Origin: Desulfovibrio sp. Fe33
GTDB lineage: Bacteria; Desulfobacterota; Desulfovibrionia; Desulfovibrionales; Desulfovibrionaceae
Assembly: GCF_028532725.1 (NCBI RefSeq)
Contig: NZ_JAQKGU010000003.1
Coordinates: forward strand, 62,001-126,000
Length of the DNA: 64,000 bases
Direction of reading: 5' to 3'
Shown: positions 1 through 8,502 of the stretch, piece by piece
Layout of the letters: each line of letters begins with the position of its first letter
Numbering within the stretch: the stretch's first letter is position 1
Translations under genes and position numbers: made by a program
Notes under the pieces: model-generated
Databases searched by the model: none
Told to the model about the DNA's origin: nothing
Seen by the model: the letters and a program-made list of their open reading frames with translations, nothing else

Positions 1-39
1 GGCCTCAAGGAACAAGCCCTCAAATACTGGGTGGATTAG
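1..39 (+). CDS. 3' end of an upstream gene, probably kdsC
   Basis: Only the last twelve codons and a TAG stop are inside the window, ending GLKEQALKYWVD. The stop is directly followed by the ATG of lptC with no gap, so the two genes are in one operon. In many Gram-negative bacteria the gene before lptC is kdsC, the KDO-8-phosphate phosphatase, which fits the LPS theme here. The fragment is too short to prove this; the identity is inference from gene order. Confidence 0.45.
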   Translation, partial: GLKEQALKYWVD

Positions 40-657
40 ATGAAAAGCCGTCCGGCTCTGATTCTGCTCGTCATCTTCGCTCTTGGGCTGCTTCTTGGCG
101 TAGGCGTCAACGAACTCTTTCTTTCCGATCCCATTCTGGAATCGAATGACGCCGCAGACCATGCCCCTGTGTCCCGCGAAGCCATGTTCGCCGACGCCGA
201 TATTTCAGCCGAGGACATCGAACTGGTGCAGGGCAAGCAGGGGAGTCTGGACTGGAAACTCCTGGCCAAGAGCGCGAAATATAATCAGGAGCTCGGTGTC
301 ATTGCCGTGGAATTCCCCCAGCTCACCGCCTTTTTCGGCGATGACCGCCAGGAGGTCTATGTCCAGTCCGAGCGCGGCGAGGTGGACCAGGGAAATGACA
401 ACCTCACGTTGTACGACAGGGTTCGCGGTCGATTCGGAGATCTGGCCCTGGACGCGCAGCAGCTTGATTATGTGGGGGCGATAGGTAAGGTGTACCTCAA
501 GGGCGGCGTTTCGTTGCGTCGTCCCGACATGACCGTCCAGGCGAAGGCCCTGGAGATCGATCTTGTCACGAGACAACTGGTGGCCGCGGGCGGCGTGGAA
601 GCGTTGCTGGCCCCCGAAGGGCTGGATGGAAGCCCTTTGCAAGACGACAAGGAATAA
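40..657 (+). CDS. lptC: LPS export system protein LptC
   Basis: Bitopic inner-membrane protein of the LptBFGC-A bridge that receives LPS from the LptBFG ABC transporter and passes it to LptA. The 205-residue product has one N-terminal membrane anchor (about residues 6-22, after MKSRP) and then a beta-rich periplasmic domain of the LptC/YrbK type. Length is close to the family norm. It starts immediately after the upstream stop and is followed by lptA and lptB, the classical order, which is the main support because LptC sequences diverge strongly. Confidence 0.85.
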   Translation: MKSRPALILLVIFALGLLLGVGVNELFLSDPILESNDAADHAPVSREAMFADADISAEDIELVQGKQGSLDWKLLAKSAKYNQELGVIAVEFPQLTAFFGDDRQEVYVQSERGEVDQGNDNLTLYDRVRGRFGDLALDAQQLDYVGAIGKVYLKGGVSLRRPDMTVQAKALEIDLVTRQLVAAGGVEALLAPEGLDGSPLQDDKE

Positions 658-661
658 GACG

Positions 662-1501
662 TTGCTGAATACGGTTCGCCAAACGGTTCTTTTGCTGATG
701 CTGGTTTTGCTCCTGGTTCCGGCAGGAGCCATGGCCCAGGATTGGGGTAATGTGTCCGAAGCCACTGTCAACCTCAATGTCCGCAAGGAGCCTGCGCCGG
801 GTTCCGCTCATGTGGTCACCCTGACCAAGGGGGAGCGGGTGAGGACCGACTTTCCGCAAAATGGATGGGTGGCCGTATTCAAGCTTGAAGAACAGGAGCG
901 GGACCTGTCCAAAGCCATCGGGTATGCCAACGCAAAATATTTCAAGACAGTCCAGGTGAAGAAGGCTGAGCCGACGCCCGCTGCCGCTCCGAAACTCGAC
1001 TCCGGCGAAGGCGAGGTCAAGGCGCCTGTTGCCGTGACTCCGCCGCCCGCGCCGGTGCAGGTGGGCATTGATCCAAGCCGTGTGCCGGTAAAGATCACGT
1101 CCGATCGCATGACCTACGACGAGGCGGGCAAGATAATTTCCTTTGTGGGCAATGTGGTCGCCATTCACGGCGAGCTTACCCTTTGGGCCGACAAGCTTTC
1201 GGCCTACCTTCTGGCGAGCGGGCAGAGAAAATTCTCGGCCGACAGCATTGAGCGTATTGTCGCCGAGGGTAATGTCCGGGCGAAGAAGGGGAATACCGAG
1301 GGGACCTGCGGAAGGCTGACGTATATGGTCGGTCCGCAGCTTCTCAAGATGGAGCAGAATCCCAAATTGCAGGACGGTCCCAATTCCCTGACGGGCGAAG
1401 TCATCAATTTCCATATCAAGGACGACCGGTCCGAGGTCATCGGTGGCGAGCAGCGCGTCAAGGCCATCTTCATGACTCCCGGCAACGTGAAGGTGCAATA
1501 G
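662..1501 (+). CDS. lptA: LptA periplasmic LPS-transport protein with an N-terminal SH3 domain
   Basis: Periplasmic bridge protein that forms the beta-jellyroll filament carrying LPS to the outer membrane. I place the start at TTG 662: AAGGAA lies at 649-654, seven bases upstream, and the first 23 residues are a signal peptide ending near AMAQ. Residues about 24-75 look like a bacterial SH3 domain (VNLNVRKEP, GWVAVF, GYANAKYF), followed by a Pro/Ala-rich linker, then an OstA/LptA domain from about residue 135 to the end (SDRMTYDEAGK, FVGNV). The SH3 part is not in the E. coli protein. An ATG inside the signal peptide at 698 would remove the positively charged N-region and is less likely. The stop abuts lptB. 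Confidence 0.88.
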   Translation: MLNTVRQTVLLLMLVLLLVPAGAMAQDWGNVSEATVNLNVRKEPAPGSAHVVTLTKGERVRTDFPQNGWVAVFKLEEQERDLSKAIGYANAKYFKTVQVKKAEPTPAAAPKLDSGEGEVKAPVAVTPPPAPVQVGIDPSRVPVKITSDRMTYDEAGKIISFVGNVVAIHGELTLWADKLSAYLLASGQRKFSADSIERIVAEGNVRAKKGNTEGTCGRLTYMVGPQLLKMEQNPKLQDGPNSLTGEVINFHIKDDRSEVIGGEQRVKAIFMTPGNVKVQ

Positions 1502-2227
1502 ATGGGCGAAGGTCTTCGCGCAACCAACCTGTCCAAGCGGTACGGCCAGAAAGAGGTCGTGCACGGCATCAACATTGAGCTTCACCCCCGGGAAGTCGTC
1601 GGTCTGCTCGGGCCAAACGGCGCGGGAAAAACCACGACGTTCTACATGCTTGTAGGCATCGTGCGGCCCAACACCGGAGTTGTGACCCTTGACGGGAAGG
1701 AGCTTACGGACAAGCCTCTGCACGAACGCGCGAGGCTCGGGGTGAGCTACCTCCCGCAGGAAAGCTCGATCTTCAAGAAACTGACCGTGCGCCAGAATTT
1801 GGAGATCATCCTCGAACAGACTTCCATGACTTCCAAGGAGCAGCGGGCCAGGGCGGACGAGCTGCTTGAGATGTTCACCATCACCAAGCTGGCGGATCAG
1901 GCGGCCATGTTCCTGTCCGGCGGCGAGCGCCGCAGGCTGGAAATAGCCCGGGCGCTGATCCTCGACCCACAGTTCATTCTTCTCGATGAGCCGTTCGCAG
2001 GTATCGACCCCATTGCCGTTATCGACATTCAGGAGATTATCTCCGTGCTCAAGTCCATGGAGATCGGCATCCTCATTTCCGACCACAACGTTCGGGAAAC
2101 ATTGAATATCTGCGACCGGGCCTACCTCGTTTACGAGGGTACGGTCATCCTGGAAGGTGCTCCGACCGATATCGTGAAGTCCAGCCGAGCCCGCCAGATT
2201 TACCTGGGCGAAGACTTCCGGCTCTAA
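1502..2227 (+). CDS. lptB: LPS export ABC transporter ATP-binding protein LptB
   Basis: Cytoplasmic ATPase that powers extraction of LPS from the inner membrane together with LptF and LptG, which are not in this window. The 241 residues show all ABC hallmarks: Walker A GPNGAGKTT, a Q-loop at YLPQESS, signature LSGGERRR, Walker B ILLDEPFAGID and the H-loop SDHNV. The LptB-type sequence around FAGIDP and the position directly after lptA, with no intergenic base, make the assignment secure. It is the last gene of the LPS block before a 237-base gap. Confidence 0.97.
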   Translation: MGEGLRATNLSKRYGQKEVVHGINIELHPREVVGLLGPNGAGKTTTFYMLVGIVRPNTGVVTLDGKELTDKPLHERARLGVSYLPQESSIFKKLTVRQNLEIILEQTSMTSKEQRARADELLEMFTITKLADQAAMFLSGGERRRLEIARALILDPQFILLDEPFAGIDPIAVIDIQEIISVLKSMEIGILISDHNVRETLNICDRAYLVYEGTVILEGAPTDIVKSSRARQIYLGEDFRL

Positions 2228-2279
2228 TCCAAAGACCGAATCTTTTTTTAGCTTTCTCGATTTACACCGTACCCAAAGG

Positions 2280-2307
2280 TTGGTACACTTTTTTCATGCC
2301 ATATAGT
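2280..2307 (+). promoter_or_regulatory. Candidate sigma-70 promoter for rpoN
   Basis: TTGGTA (2280-2285) and TATAGT (2302-2307) are separated by 16 bases in the lptB-rpoN gap. The -10 matches five of six consensus bases and the -35 four of six. The site lies about 160 bases before the rpoN start. The rest of the gap is AT-rich and holds no gene that I can support. Confidence 0.4.
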
Positions 2308-2464
2308 GCCCGATGGATTGGCAGTAGAAACAGGATGTTATCACCATGGTGTTGCATCCTTTAATTCGTTGTGGCATAGTTCAATCGAAAGAAATGGCAG
2401 GCTGTGTAAAAAAATTTTCTTTATCCGTCAGCCGATAAACACAACCCTAAGTGAGTGACGAATC

Positions 2465-3874
2465 ATGGGATTGGAACTTCGACAACAGCTCAAGCTCTCG
2501 CAGCAACTGGTCATGACGCCTCAGTTGCAGCAGGCCATCAAGCTGCTGCAGCTCTCCCGTCTTGAACTGTTGGAGACGGTGCAGCAGGAATTGTTGGAGA
2601 ATCCTTTCCTGGATGAAACGGAAACGGAAACCGAGGTGCCCGACAAGACCGAGGTCCTGACCGAGTCCCAGGCGGAAGAGGAGTTGGTTCGGAACGCGGA
2701 TTGGGAGAACTATCTCGGCGAATTTTCCTCCACTTCCAAGCAGGCGTTGTCACGCGACCTGGAAATGCCGGAAGAGGGTGTTTCCTTCGAGGCGCGGCTC
2801 GCTTCCAAGCCTTCCCTGGAAGGCCATCTCAATTGGCAGATGCGTCTTTCCAGCTTCACGGAAAGCGAGTTGGCGATTGGTGACGTCATTCTGGGCAATC
2901 TCGATTCCAACGGCTACCTTCAGGCTTCCATGGAAGAGATAGCCGCCATGGTTCAGGCTTCCGAAGAGGAAATCGAGAGCGTTCTCACCCGCATCCAGCA
3001 TCTCGACCCGGTGGGAGTGGGGGCGCGCACTCCTCAGGAGTGTCTTCTGGTCCAGATGGAAGTCCTGGGCTATGACGATCCGATTCTTGTCTCCCTGGTG
3101 CAGGACCACTTGGAAGACCTGGAAAAGAACCGCTATAAGCCTCTCGCCCGCAAGTTCAAGATTTCCATGGAGGAGCTCAAGGATTATTTGGATTTGCTCC
3201 AGACCCTTGACCCCATGCCGGGCGCCAGCTTTTCCAGCACCGAGCCGCATTACGTAAGCCCTGATGTCTTCGTCTACAAATACGGTGACGACTTCGTCAT
3301 CATCCTCAACGAGGATGGTATGCCCCGTTTGCAGATGAACACCTTCTACATGGATTCCATGAAGGGCGCTGCCGACAAGGAAAAGGAATATTTCCAGGAA
3401 AAGATGCGTTCCGCCGCATGGTTGATGAAAAGTCTGTACCAGCGGCAGCGAACCCTGTATAAAGTAGTCGAAAGCATTGTCGGATTCCAAAGAGCCTTTT
3501 TCGAGGAAGGCGTGACAAAGCTCAAACCCCTGATCCTCAAGGAGGTGGCAGAAGATATAGAGATGCACGAGTCCACCGTGAGCCGGATCACTACCAGCAA
3601 GTATGTTTCGACTCCTCACGGCATTTTCGAGTTGAAGTTCTTCTTCAATTCGGCCCTGGACCTCAATGACGGTTCCCAGGTGGGTTCGGAGAGCGTCAAG
3701 GCGCTCATCAAGCAAATGATCTCAGAAGAAGACACGAAGAAACCGCTCAGCGACGAGAGAATCGGCGAAATCCTCCAGGAAAAGCTGGAAGTGAACATCG
3801 CCCGGCGCACGGTCGCCAAATACCGCTCGGCCATGGGCATTCCTTCGTCTTCGAAACGCAAGCAGTATTTCTAG
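2465..3874 (+). CDS. rpoN: RNA polymerase sigma-54 factor
   Basis: Alternative sigma factor that recognises -24/-12 promoters and needs AAA+ activators. The 469-residue protein has the Gln/Leu-rich region I at residues 1-50 (QQLVMTPQLQQAIKLLQ), an acidic region II, the core-binding region, and the C-terminal RpoN box ARRTVAKYR at residues 446-454. Length is typical. It heads a run with hpf, ptsN and rapZ, the same neighbourhood seen in many proteobacteria. It has its own upstream gap and probably its own promoter. Confidence 0.98.
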   Translation: MGLELRQQLKLSQQLVMTPQLQQAIKLLQLSRLELLETVQQELLENPFLDETETETEVPDKTEVLTESQAEEELVRNADWENYLGEFSSTSKQALSRDLEMPEEGVSFEARLASKPSLEGHLNWQMRLSSFTESELAIGDVILGNLDSNGYLQASMEEIAAMVQASEEEIESVLTRIQHLDPVGVGARTPQECLLVQMEVLGYDDPILVSLVQDHLEDLEKNRYKPLARKFKISMEELKDYLDLLQTLDPMPGASFSSTEPHYVSPDVFVYKYGDDFVIILNEDGMPRLQMNTFYMDSMKGAADKEKEYFQEKMRSAAWLMKSLYQRQRTLYKVVESIVGFQRAFFEEGVTKLKPLILKEVAEDIEMHESTVSRITTSKYVSTPHGIFELKFFFNSALDLNDGSQVGSESVKALIKQMISEEDTKKPLSDERIGEILQEKLEVNIARRTVAKYRSAMGIPSSSKRKQYF

Positions 3875-3910
3875 ATTCTGCTTGCCGCAAACACAACCAG
3901 GAGGCAGCGT

Positions 3911-4450
3911 ATGAACATCAGCTTCACTTTCAAGAATTTCGAGCCTTCCGATCACCTCAAGGGGTACGCGGAAAAGCGTTTTGAAAAGGTAGCAAAGTAC
4001 GTTTCCGATGCGGAGGCAGATCTCCAGGTCAACCTGCTGGTCGATAAGTTCCGCCATAAGGCGGATGTGATCCTGAATTCGGATCGCATTCATATCTCGG
4101 CCTACGAAGACTCTGAAGACATGTACTCCACCATTGATATGGTCCTGGACAAGCTGGAAGCCCAGCTCCGCAAGATGCGGGAAAAGATGAAGAACCGCCC
4201 CAGACAGGCGCGTCCGAATAAAATGGTGCAGATGAACTACCTGTCCTTCGAGGACGGCAGCGGTTCCGCTCCCACCATCGTCGGCACCGATGCATACGAG
4301 CCCAAGCCCATGTCCGTGGACGAGGCCGCCATGCAGCTGGATGCCCTTGATAACGAGTTCCTGGTGTTTCGCAATTCGGAAACCGAAGGCGTTAACGTCA
4401 TATACAAGAGAAAGAACGGCGATTACGGACTGATCGACCCCGGTAACTAA
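3911..4450 (+). CDS. hpf: Ribosome hibernation promoting factor, long form
   Basis: Binds the 30S decoding region and drives 70S or 100S hibernation when growth slows. The 179 residues contain the N-terminal S30AE fold (MNISFTFKNFEPSDHLKGY) and a C-terminal dimerisation domain (YEPKPMSVDEAAMQLD to the end), so this is the long form rather than the short form of E. coli. A clear GGAGG lies just before the ATG. It sits 36 bases after rpoN and 2 bases before ptsN, so the three are probably co-transcribed. Confidence 0.95.
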   Translation: MNISFTFKNFEPSDHLKGYAEKRFEKVAKYVSDAEADLQVNLLVDKFRHKADVILNSDRIHISAYEDSEDMYSTIDMVLDKLEAQLRKMREKMKNRPRQARPNKMVQMNYLSFEDGSGSAPTIVGTDAYEPKPMSVDEAAMQLDALDNEFLVFRNSETEGVNVIYKRKNGDYGLIDPGN

Positions 4451-4452
4451 GC

Positions 4453-4902
4453 ATGAAACTCAGTGACTACCTGGCGAAGGAGTTGATCCTTCCCGAATTG
4501 CAGTCCGAAGACAAATCGGACGTGTTGCATGAACTAGTCGCCCCCTTGGGCGAGCAATATCCAGAGATGGACACGGACCAGGCGGTCCGTGTCCTTCTCG
4601 ATCGAGAAAGACTCGGCTCCACAGGCATCGGGGATGGCATCGCCATCCCGCACGGCAAGCTCGAGGACCTGGAGAAGGTTATCGTGGTCGTGGGGCGCAG
4701 CCGGAAGGGCGTGGAGTTCGAGGCGCTCGATCACAGTCCTTGCCATATCTTCTTCCTGGTGCTCGCGCCGGAACAGGTGGCGGGTATGCATCTGCGCGTC
4801 CTGGCCCAGATATCCCGCCTTCTCAAGGACGAGGAATTTCGCAAGGAGTTTCTTGCGGCCGAAGATCTCGAGGCCCTCTGGTCTCTCCTCAAAAGCGTCT
4901 AA
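4453..4902 (+). CDS. ptsN: PTS EIIA(Ntr)-type protein PtsN
   Basis: Phosphocarrier of the nitrogen-related PTS, a regulatory rather than transporting EIIA. The 149-residue protein carries the phosphorylatable histidine in GIAIPHGKL (His67) and a complete PTS_EIIA_2 domain. It starts two bases after the hpf stop. Its phosphodonor proteins (EI, HPr/NPr) are not in the window. Position between hpf and rapZ is the conserved rpoN-cluster arrangement. Confidence 0.95.
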   Translation: MKLSDYLAKELILPELQSEDKSDVLHELVAPLGEQYPEMDTDQAVRVLLDRERLGSTGIGDGIAIPHGKLEDLEKVIVVVGRSRKGVEFEALDHSPCHIFFLVLAPEQVAGMHLRVLAQISRLLKDEEFRKEFLAAEDLEALWSLLKSV

Positions 4903-4920
4903 ATCGAAGGGTGGGCTCCT

Positions 4921-5802
4921 TTGACGTCGAACAATTCATTCCCCGTGGTCATCGTTACCGGACTTTCCGGTTCCGGCAAGAGTACCGCACTTCGGGTTTT
5001 TGAGGACCTCGGGTTCTTTTGTATCGACGGACTGCCGTCCGAGATGTCGCCCAAACTCGCCGATCTCATTCTCAAATTCGACACCAAATACCGTGGCCTG
5101 GCGCTCGGCATGGACCTTCGCCAGTTCGAGTTCGTTGACGGATGGGGACAGGCGTTGGAAGGGTTCCGGGAACTCGGCATCACGCCGCAAGTCCTTTTCC
5201 TTGAGGCTAAGATGGCCGAGTTGGTTCGCCGTTACGCCACGACTCGCCGTCCGCATCCGCTCGAGTGCCGTAATCTCGGGCTGGAACAGGCCCTTGAAAA
5301 GGAAAAGCAGCTCCTTGAGCCGGTGCGTTCCCAAGCCGCCCTGGTCTTGGACACCACGGACTATTCCATCCACGATCTGCGCAGGGTCATTCAAACCAAA
5401 TGGTCGGCCCTGGAAGACGTGCGTATGGGGATGCGGGTGCACATCATCACCTTCGGCTTCAAGTATGGCGTGCCGTCCGAGGCTGATTTGGTCTTTGACC
5501 TCCGTTTTCTGCCTAATCCCTATTTCGACAAGTCGCTGCGCCCATTGTCCGGCATGGACAAGGCCGTGTCCGACTATGTCCTCGATAATCCCGCCGGGAG
5601 CGGGTTTATCAAGCGGTTTCATGAATTTCTGCTTTATATCCTTCCGCTTTACGCAGACGAAGGACGCTACAGGATAACTCTGGCGCTGGGTTGCACCGGA
5701 GGCCGACACAGGTCGGTATCCGTTGCCGAGTCGGTACTGGCGACACTCAAGGAAAAAGGGTATACAGTATCGATTGAACATCGACATATGGAACTCGGTT
5801 AG
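4921..5802 (+). CDS. rapZ: RapZ-type RNase adapter / nucleotide-binding protein
   Basis: P-loop protein of the RapZ/YvcJ family; in E. coli RapZ guides RNase E to the sRNA GlmZ, but whether that role holds here is unknown. The 293 residues show Walker A GLSGSGKS (residues 14-21) and the C-terminal signature LGCTGGRHRSV that is diagnostic for the family. The only reasonable start is TTG at 4921, with GAAGGG at 4906-4911; the next in-frame ATG would remove the P-loop. It ends two bases before the PTS IIA gene. Confidence 0.94.
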   Translation: MTSNNSFPVVIVTGLSGSGKSTALRVFEDLGFFCIDGLPSEMSPKLADLILKFDTKYRGLALGMDLRQFEFVDGWGQALEGFRELGITPQVLFLEAKMAELVRRYATTRRPHPLECRNLGLEQALEKEKQLLEPVRSQAALVLDTTDYSIHDLRRVIQTKWSALEDVRMGMRVHIITFGFKYGVPSEADLVFDLRFLPNPYFDKSLRPLSGMDKAVSDYVLDNPAGSGFIKRFHEFLLYILPLYADEGRYRITLALGCTGGRHRSVSVAESVLATLKEKGYTVSIEHRHMELG

Positions 5803-5804
5803 AC

Positions 5805-6242
5805 ATGGTTGCAAAGACTGAAAAAAAGGAAGGCGTGATCGGCGTGGTGCTGGTTACGCACGGAACTTTCGGCGAAACCCTGCTTCAGGCGGCGGAGATG
5901 GTCCTGGGTCCCCAGGTGAACTGCCTGGCCGTGGGGATCGACGTGCAGAAGGGTGTGGACGAGGCATTGGAGGGCGTAAGAAAGGCCATCCAGTCTCTTG
6001 AACAGGGGAAGGGCGTCCTGGCCCTCACCGACTTGTTCGGCGGTTCTCCCACGACCATGTCCCTGTCGCTTATGAAATCGGAAAATGTCGAGGTTATCAC
6101 CGGCGTCAATCTGCCCATGCTCGTGGCGGCCCTGCAAGGGAGATCCATGCAGTTGCATGAACTGGCCGAACGGGCCATGGTCGCAGGTCAGCAGGGAATC
6201 AAGGTCGCCGGGGCGATGCTGCGTAAAAAAGCAAAGAAGTAG
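5805..6242 (+). CDS. Mannose-family PTS IIA component
   Basis: Cytoplasmic phosphocarrier of the mannose (EII-Man) class. The 145-residue protein has the active-site histidine in VTHG (His19) and the DLFGGSPTTM motif typical of EIIA-Man. It is followed by IIB and IIC genes, but no IID gene and no EI or HPr gene occurs nearby, so the system may be regulatory or rely on parts elsewhere. Same direction and tight spacing as rapZ argue for one operon. Confidence 0.9.
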   Translation: MVAKTEKKEGVIGVVLVTHGTFGETLLQAAEMVLGPQVNCLAVGIDVQKGVDEALEGVRKAIQSLEQGKGVLALTDLFGGSPTTMSLSLMKSENVEVITGVNLPMLVAALQGRSMQLHELAERAMVAGQQGIKVAGAMLRKKAKK

Positions 6243-6252
6243 GAATAAAGCC

Positions 6253-6717
6253 GTGACTCTCGTTCGTATCGACAACCGCTTGATTCACGGCCAGATCATC
6301 GAGACGTGGCTGCCGTACACCGGAGCCAGGACCGTCATCGTAGCCAACGATGAACTGGCCCACGACATTTTGCAGCAAGAGATCATGTCTCTGGCCATTC
6401 CCCAGGCGGTGAAGAGCTCCTTCATCACCGTGGACGAAGTGCCTGAAGCCGTTACCAAGCTGAGTTCCAATCCCGGCGAATACGCCGCAATCATACTTTT
6501 TTCCAACTGTTCCGACGCGCGCCGGGCCTTCGATTCCGGCTTCGGCTTTCATGTGCTCAACATCGGGAATGTCCATTACAGCCCGGGCAAAAGGCAGATT
6601 TCCCCAAGTGTGGCCTTGTCCGATGAAGACGAGACCTGTTTGAGGCACCTCAACCGGAAGGGCGTTGAACTGGATTTTCGATGTGTTCCCAATGATCCCA
6701 TACAGGTGAGGTTCTAG
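6253..6717 (+). CDS. Mannose-family PTS IIB component
   Basis: Accepts phosphate from IIA and would pass it to a sugar. I choose GTG 6253 as start because AGGAATAAAG lies just upstream and the product then begins VTLVRIDNRLIHGQ, the standard N-terminus of EIIB-Man with the phosphorylated histidine in RLIHGQ (His12). The 154 residues match the family length. The gene sits between IIA and the frame-broken IIC gene. Confidence 0.92.
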   Translation: MTLVRIDNRLIHGQIIETWLPYTGARTVIVANDELAHDILQQEIMSLAIPQAVKSSFITVDEVPEAVTKLSSNPGEYAAIILFSNCSDARRAFDSGFGFHVLNIGNVHYSPGKRQISPSVALSDEDETCLRHLNRKGVELDFRCVPNDPIQVRF

Positions 6718-6722
6718 CCGCC

Positions 6723-7438
6723 ATGATTTTGCACCACTCCTTCGCCTGGTTCGCTCTGGTCGCTTTTTTTTTGCCCTCTTCTCCCTCTTTCGATCAGCGC
6801 TAAGCATCGGGCTTCTTGAACGCCCTCTGGTGGTGGGTTTCTTCTGGGGCGCCGCTACGGGAGAATTTACCACCAGCCTTTATATCGCCATTTTCTTTGA
6901 ACTGTTCTGGCTCGACCTGATTCCCGCAGGCACCTACATCCCCCCGCAACTCACTGCCGCGACGTTTTCCGCCCTGACTCTGACCACCTACTTCGGCCTG
7001 GAGCAACCGTCCCGAATAATGCCGGTGCTTTTTGCCAGTATGCCTTTGGCCTGGATTGGCACCAAGGTGGAAGGATGGTTGCGCGAAAGAGAGCAGGGCA
7101 GCTACAACTCGCTGTTGAATTGGGTTCGCAATCCCGGCACCGTCCATCTTCCAGGCGTACTCATTTTGCGTTCCATGACAAGAAGCCTGTTCATGAGCTG
7201 GATTTCTTTTCTGGCGGCGGTTCTCGTTCTCAAGCAGGGGTTTGAGATCATCTTCACATTGTATCCGGCGATTTTTTCCCGGCTCGGTGTTACCTGGGCC
7301 TACCTTTGGGTGGCCGCGTCCCTCGGGGGACTAATGGCACTGCGGCTGAAACGGGCATATGTCGTTCTTGCGACGGGTATAATTCTTTTCTCGCTTTTCT
7401 TGCTTTGGCCCTCCATTTTAGCTTGGCAGCCGGTATAG
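6723..7438 (+). CDS. Mannose-family PTS IIC membrane protein, frame broken at a T9 tract
   Basis: Membrane permease of the EII-Man class. The ATG at 6723 opens a hydrophobic start (MILHHSFAWFALVAFF) but that frame ends at TAA 6801-6803. The rest of the protein, from FALFSLFRSALSIGLLERP onward through several hydrophobic segments to TAG 7438, is in another frame. The two join perfectly if one T is added to the nine-T run at 6764-6772, or if the ribosome slips back one base there. GTG 6830 would give a shorter product without a Shine-Dalgarno site. The cause could be a sequencing indel, a true mutation, slippage during transcription, or phase variation. No IID gene follows. Confidence 0.72.
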
Positions 7439-7513
7439 TTTGTGATATCTGTCACATTCTGTTTTAGATGCTCAAATTCCTGATAAAGGATAATTCAATT
7501 AGGAGGACTTGAT

Positions 7514-8434
7514 ATGGCTATTTTGGTTGTTGGACACAAGAATCCCGATACCGACACCGTTGCTTCCGCGATCGGTGCCGCCGACCTGTACAGCAAACGT
7601 GGCATGGAGGCCAAGGCCGTCACTCAGGGCGAAATCGCTCCCGAAAGCGCATTCGTGCTTGAGAAGTTCGGCTTCGCTGCTCCCGAGATCGTCACCGACG
7701 CCACCGACCAGAAGATTATCCTGGTCGACCACACCGACATTTCCCAGACCATCGACAACCTGGACAAGGGTGAACTCCTGGCCGTCGTCGACCACCACAA
7801 GCTGGGCGACGTCACCACCCCCGGTCCGCTGGAAATGTGGGTCTGGCCCGTGGGCTGTTCCGCCACTGTTTTGAAGTCCATGTATGACTTCTACAACGTG
7901 GAGATTCCGGCCAACATCGCCGGCATTATGCTGTGCGCCATCCTGAGCGACACCGTCATGTTCAAGTCCGTTACCTGTACCGACGCCGACAAGGCCGCCG
8001 TCGAAGCTCTGGCCAAGATCGCCGGTGTTGACGACGTTATGGCTCTCGGCATGGAGATGTTCAAAGTCAAGTCCGCCGTTGACGGTGCTTCCGCCAGCGA
8101 GCTGGTCTTCCGTGATTACAAGGACTTCGATATGTCCGGCAACAAGGTTGGCATCGGCCAGTTGGAAGTCGTGGACCTGTCCATGCTCGACGCCCACAAG
8201 GCCGCCCTGCAGGCCGAGATCGAGAAGGTCAAGGCTGAAGGCCGTCACTCCGTCTTCCTGCTCCTGACCGACATCATGAAGGAAGGTTCCGAGATGCTCA
8301 TCGCCTCCGACGACCCCGCGGTTGTCGAGAAGGCCTTCGGCATCGCCACCAAGGGCGAGCCCGTCTGGTTGGACGGCGTCATGAGCCGCAAGAAGCAGGT
8401 CGCCCCCAACTTCATCAAGGCTTTCGAAGCCTAA
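7514..8434 (+). CDS. ppaC: Manganese-dependent inorganic pyrophosphatase (family II)
   Basis: Hydrolyses pyrophosphate to phosphate in the cytoplasm, which pulls biosynthesis and, in sulfate reducers, sulfate activation forward. The 306 residues show the DHH-family metal ligands: GHKNPDTDT at residues 7-15 (His8, Asp12, Asp14), a DHTD motif and DHHK. The C-terminal DHHA2 domain ends with SRKKQVAP, the substrate-binding SRKKQ signature. A strong AGGAGG precedes the ATG. A good terminator follows, so it ends the rpoN-PTS block or is transcribed alone. Confidence 0.97.
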   Translation: MAILVVGHKNPDTDTVASAIGAADLYSKRGMEAKAVTQGEIAPESAFVLEKFGFAAPEIVTDATDQKIILVDHTDISQTIDNLDKGELLAVVDHHKLGDVTTPGPLEMWVWPVGCSATVLKSMYDFYNVEIPANIAGIMLCAILSDTVMFKSVTCTDADKAAVEALAKIAGVDDVMALGMEMFKVKSAVDGASASELVFRDYKDFDMSGNKVGIGQLEVVDLSMLDAHKAALQAEIEKVKAEGRHSVFLLLTDIMKEGSEMLIASDDPAVVEKAFGIATKGEPVWLDGVMSRKKQVAPNFIKAFEA

Positions 8435-8467
8435 GCTGAAGACTGCTGATTTAGTGCGCAAAGTCAG

Positions 8468-8502
8468 GCCCGCCAGCATTGTGCTGGCGGGCTTTTTGTT
8501 TT
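8468..8502 (+). terminator. Rho-independent terminator after ppaC
   Basis: A perfect ten-base stem (8468-8477 with 8483-8492) closes a five-base loop and is followed by TTTTTGTTTT. Confidence 0.92.

Noticed and set aside
566-2086. Long open frame on the minus strand opposite lptA and lptB
   Set aside because: It mirrors two well-supported genes, has low-complexity composition and no family resemblance; it is a shadow of GC-rich codons.
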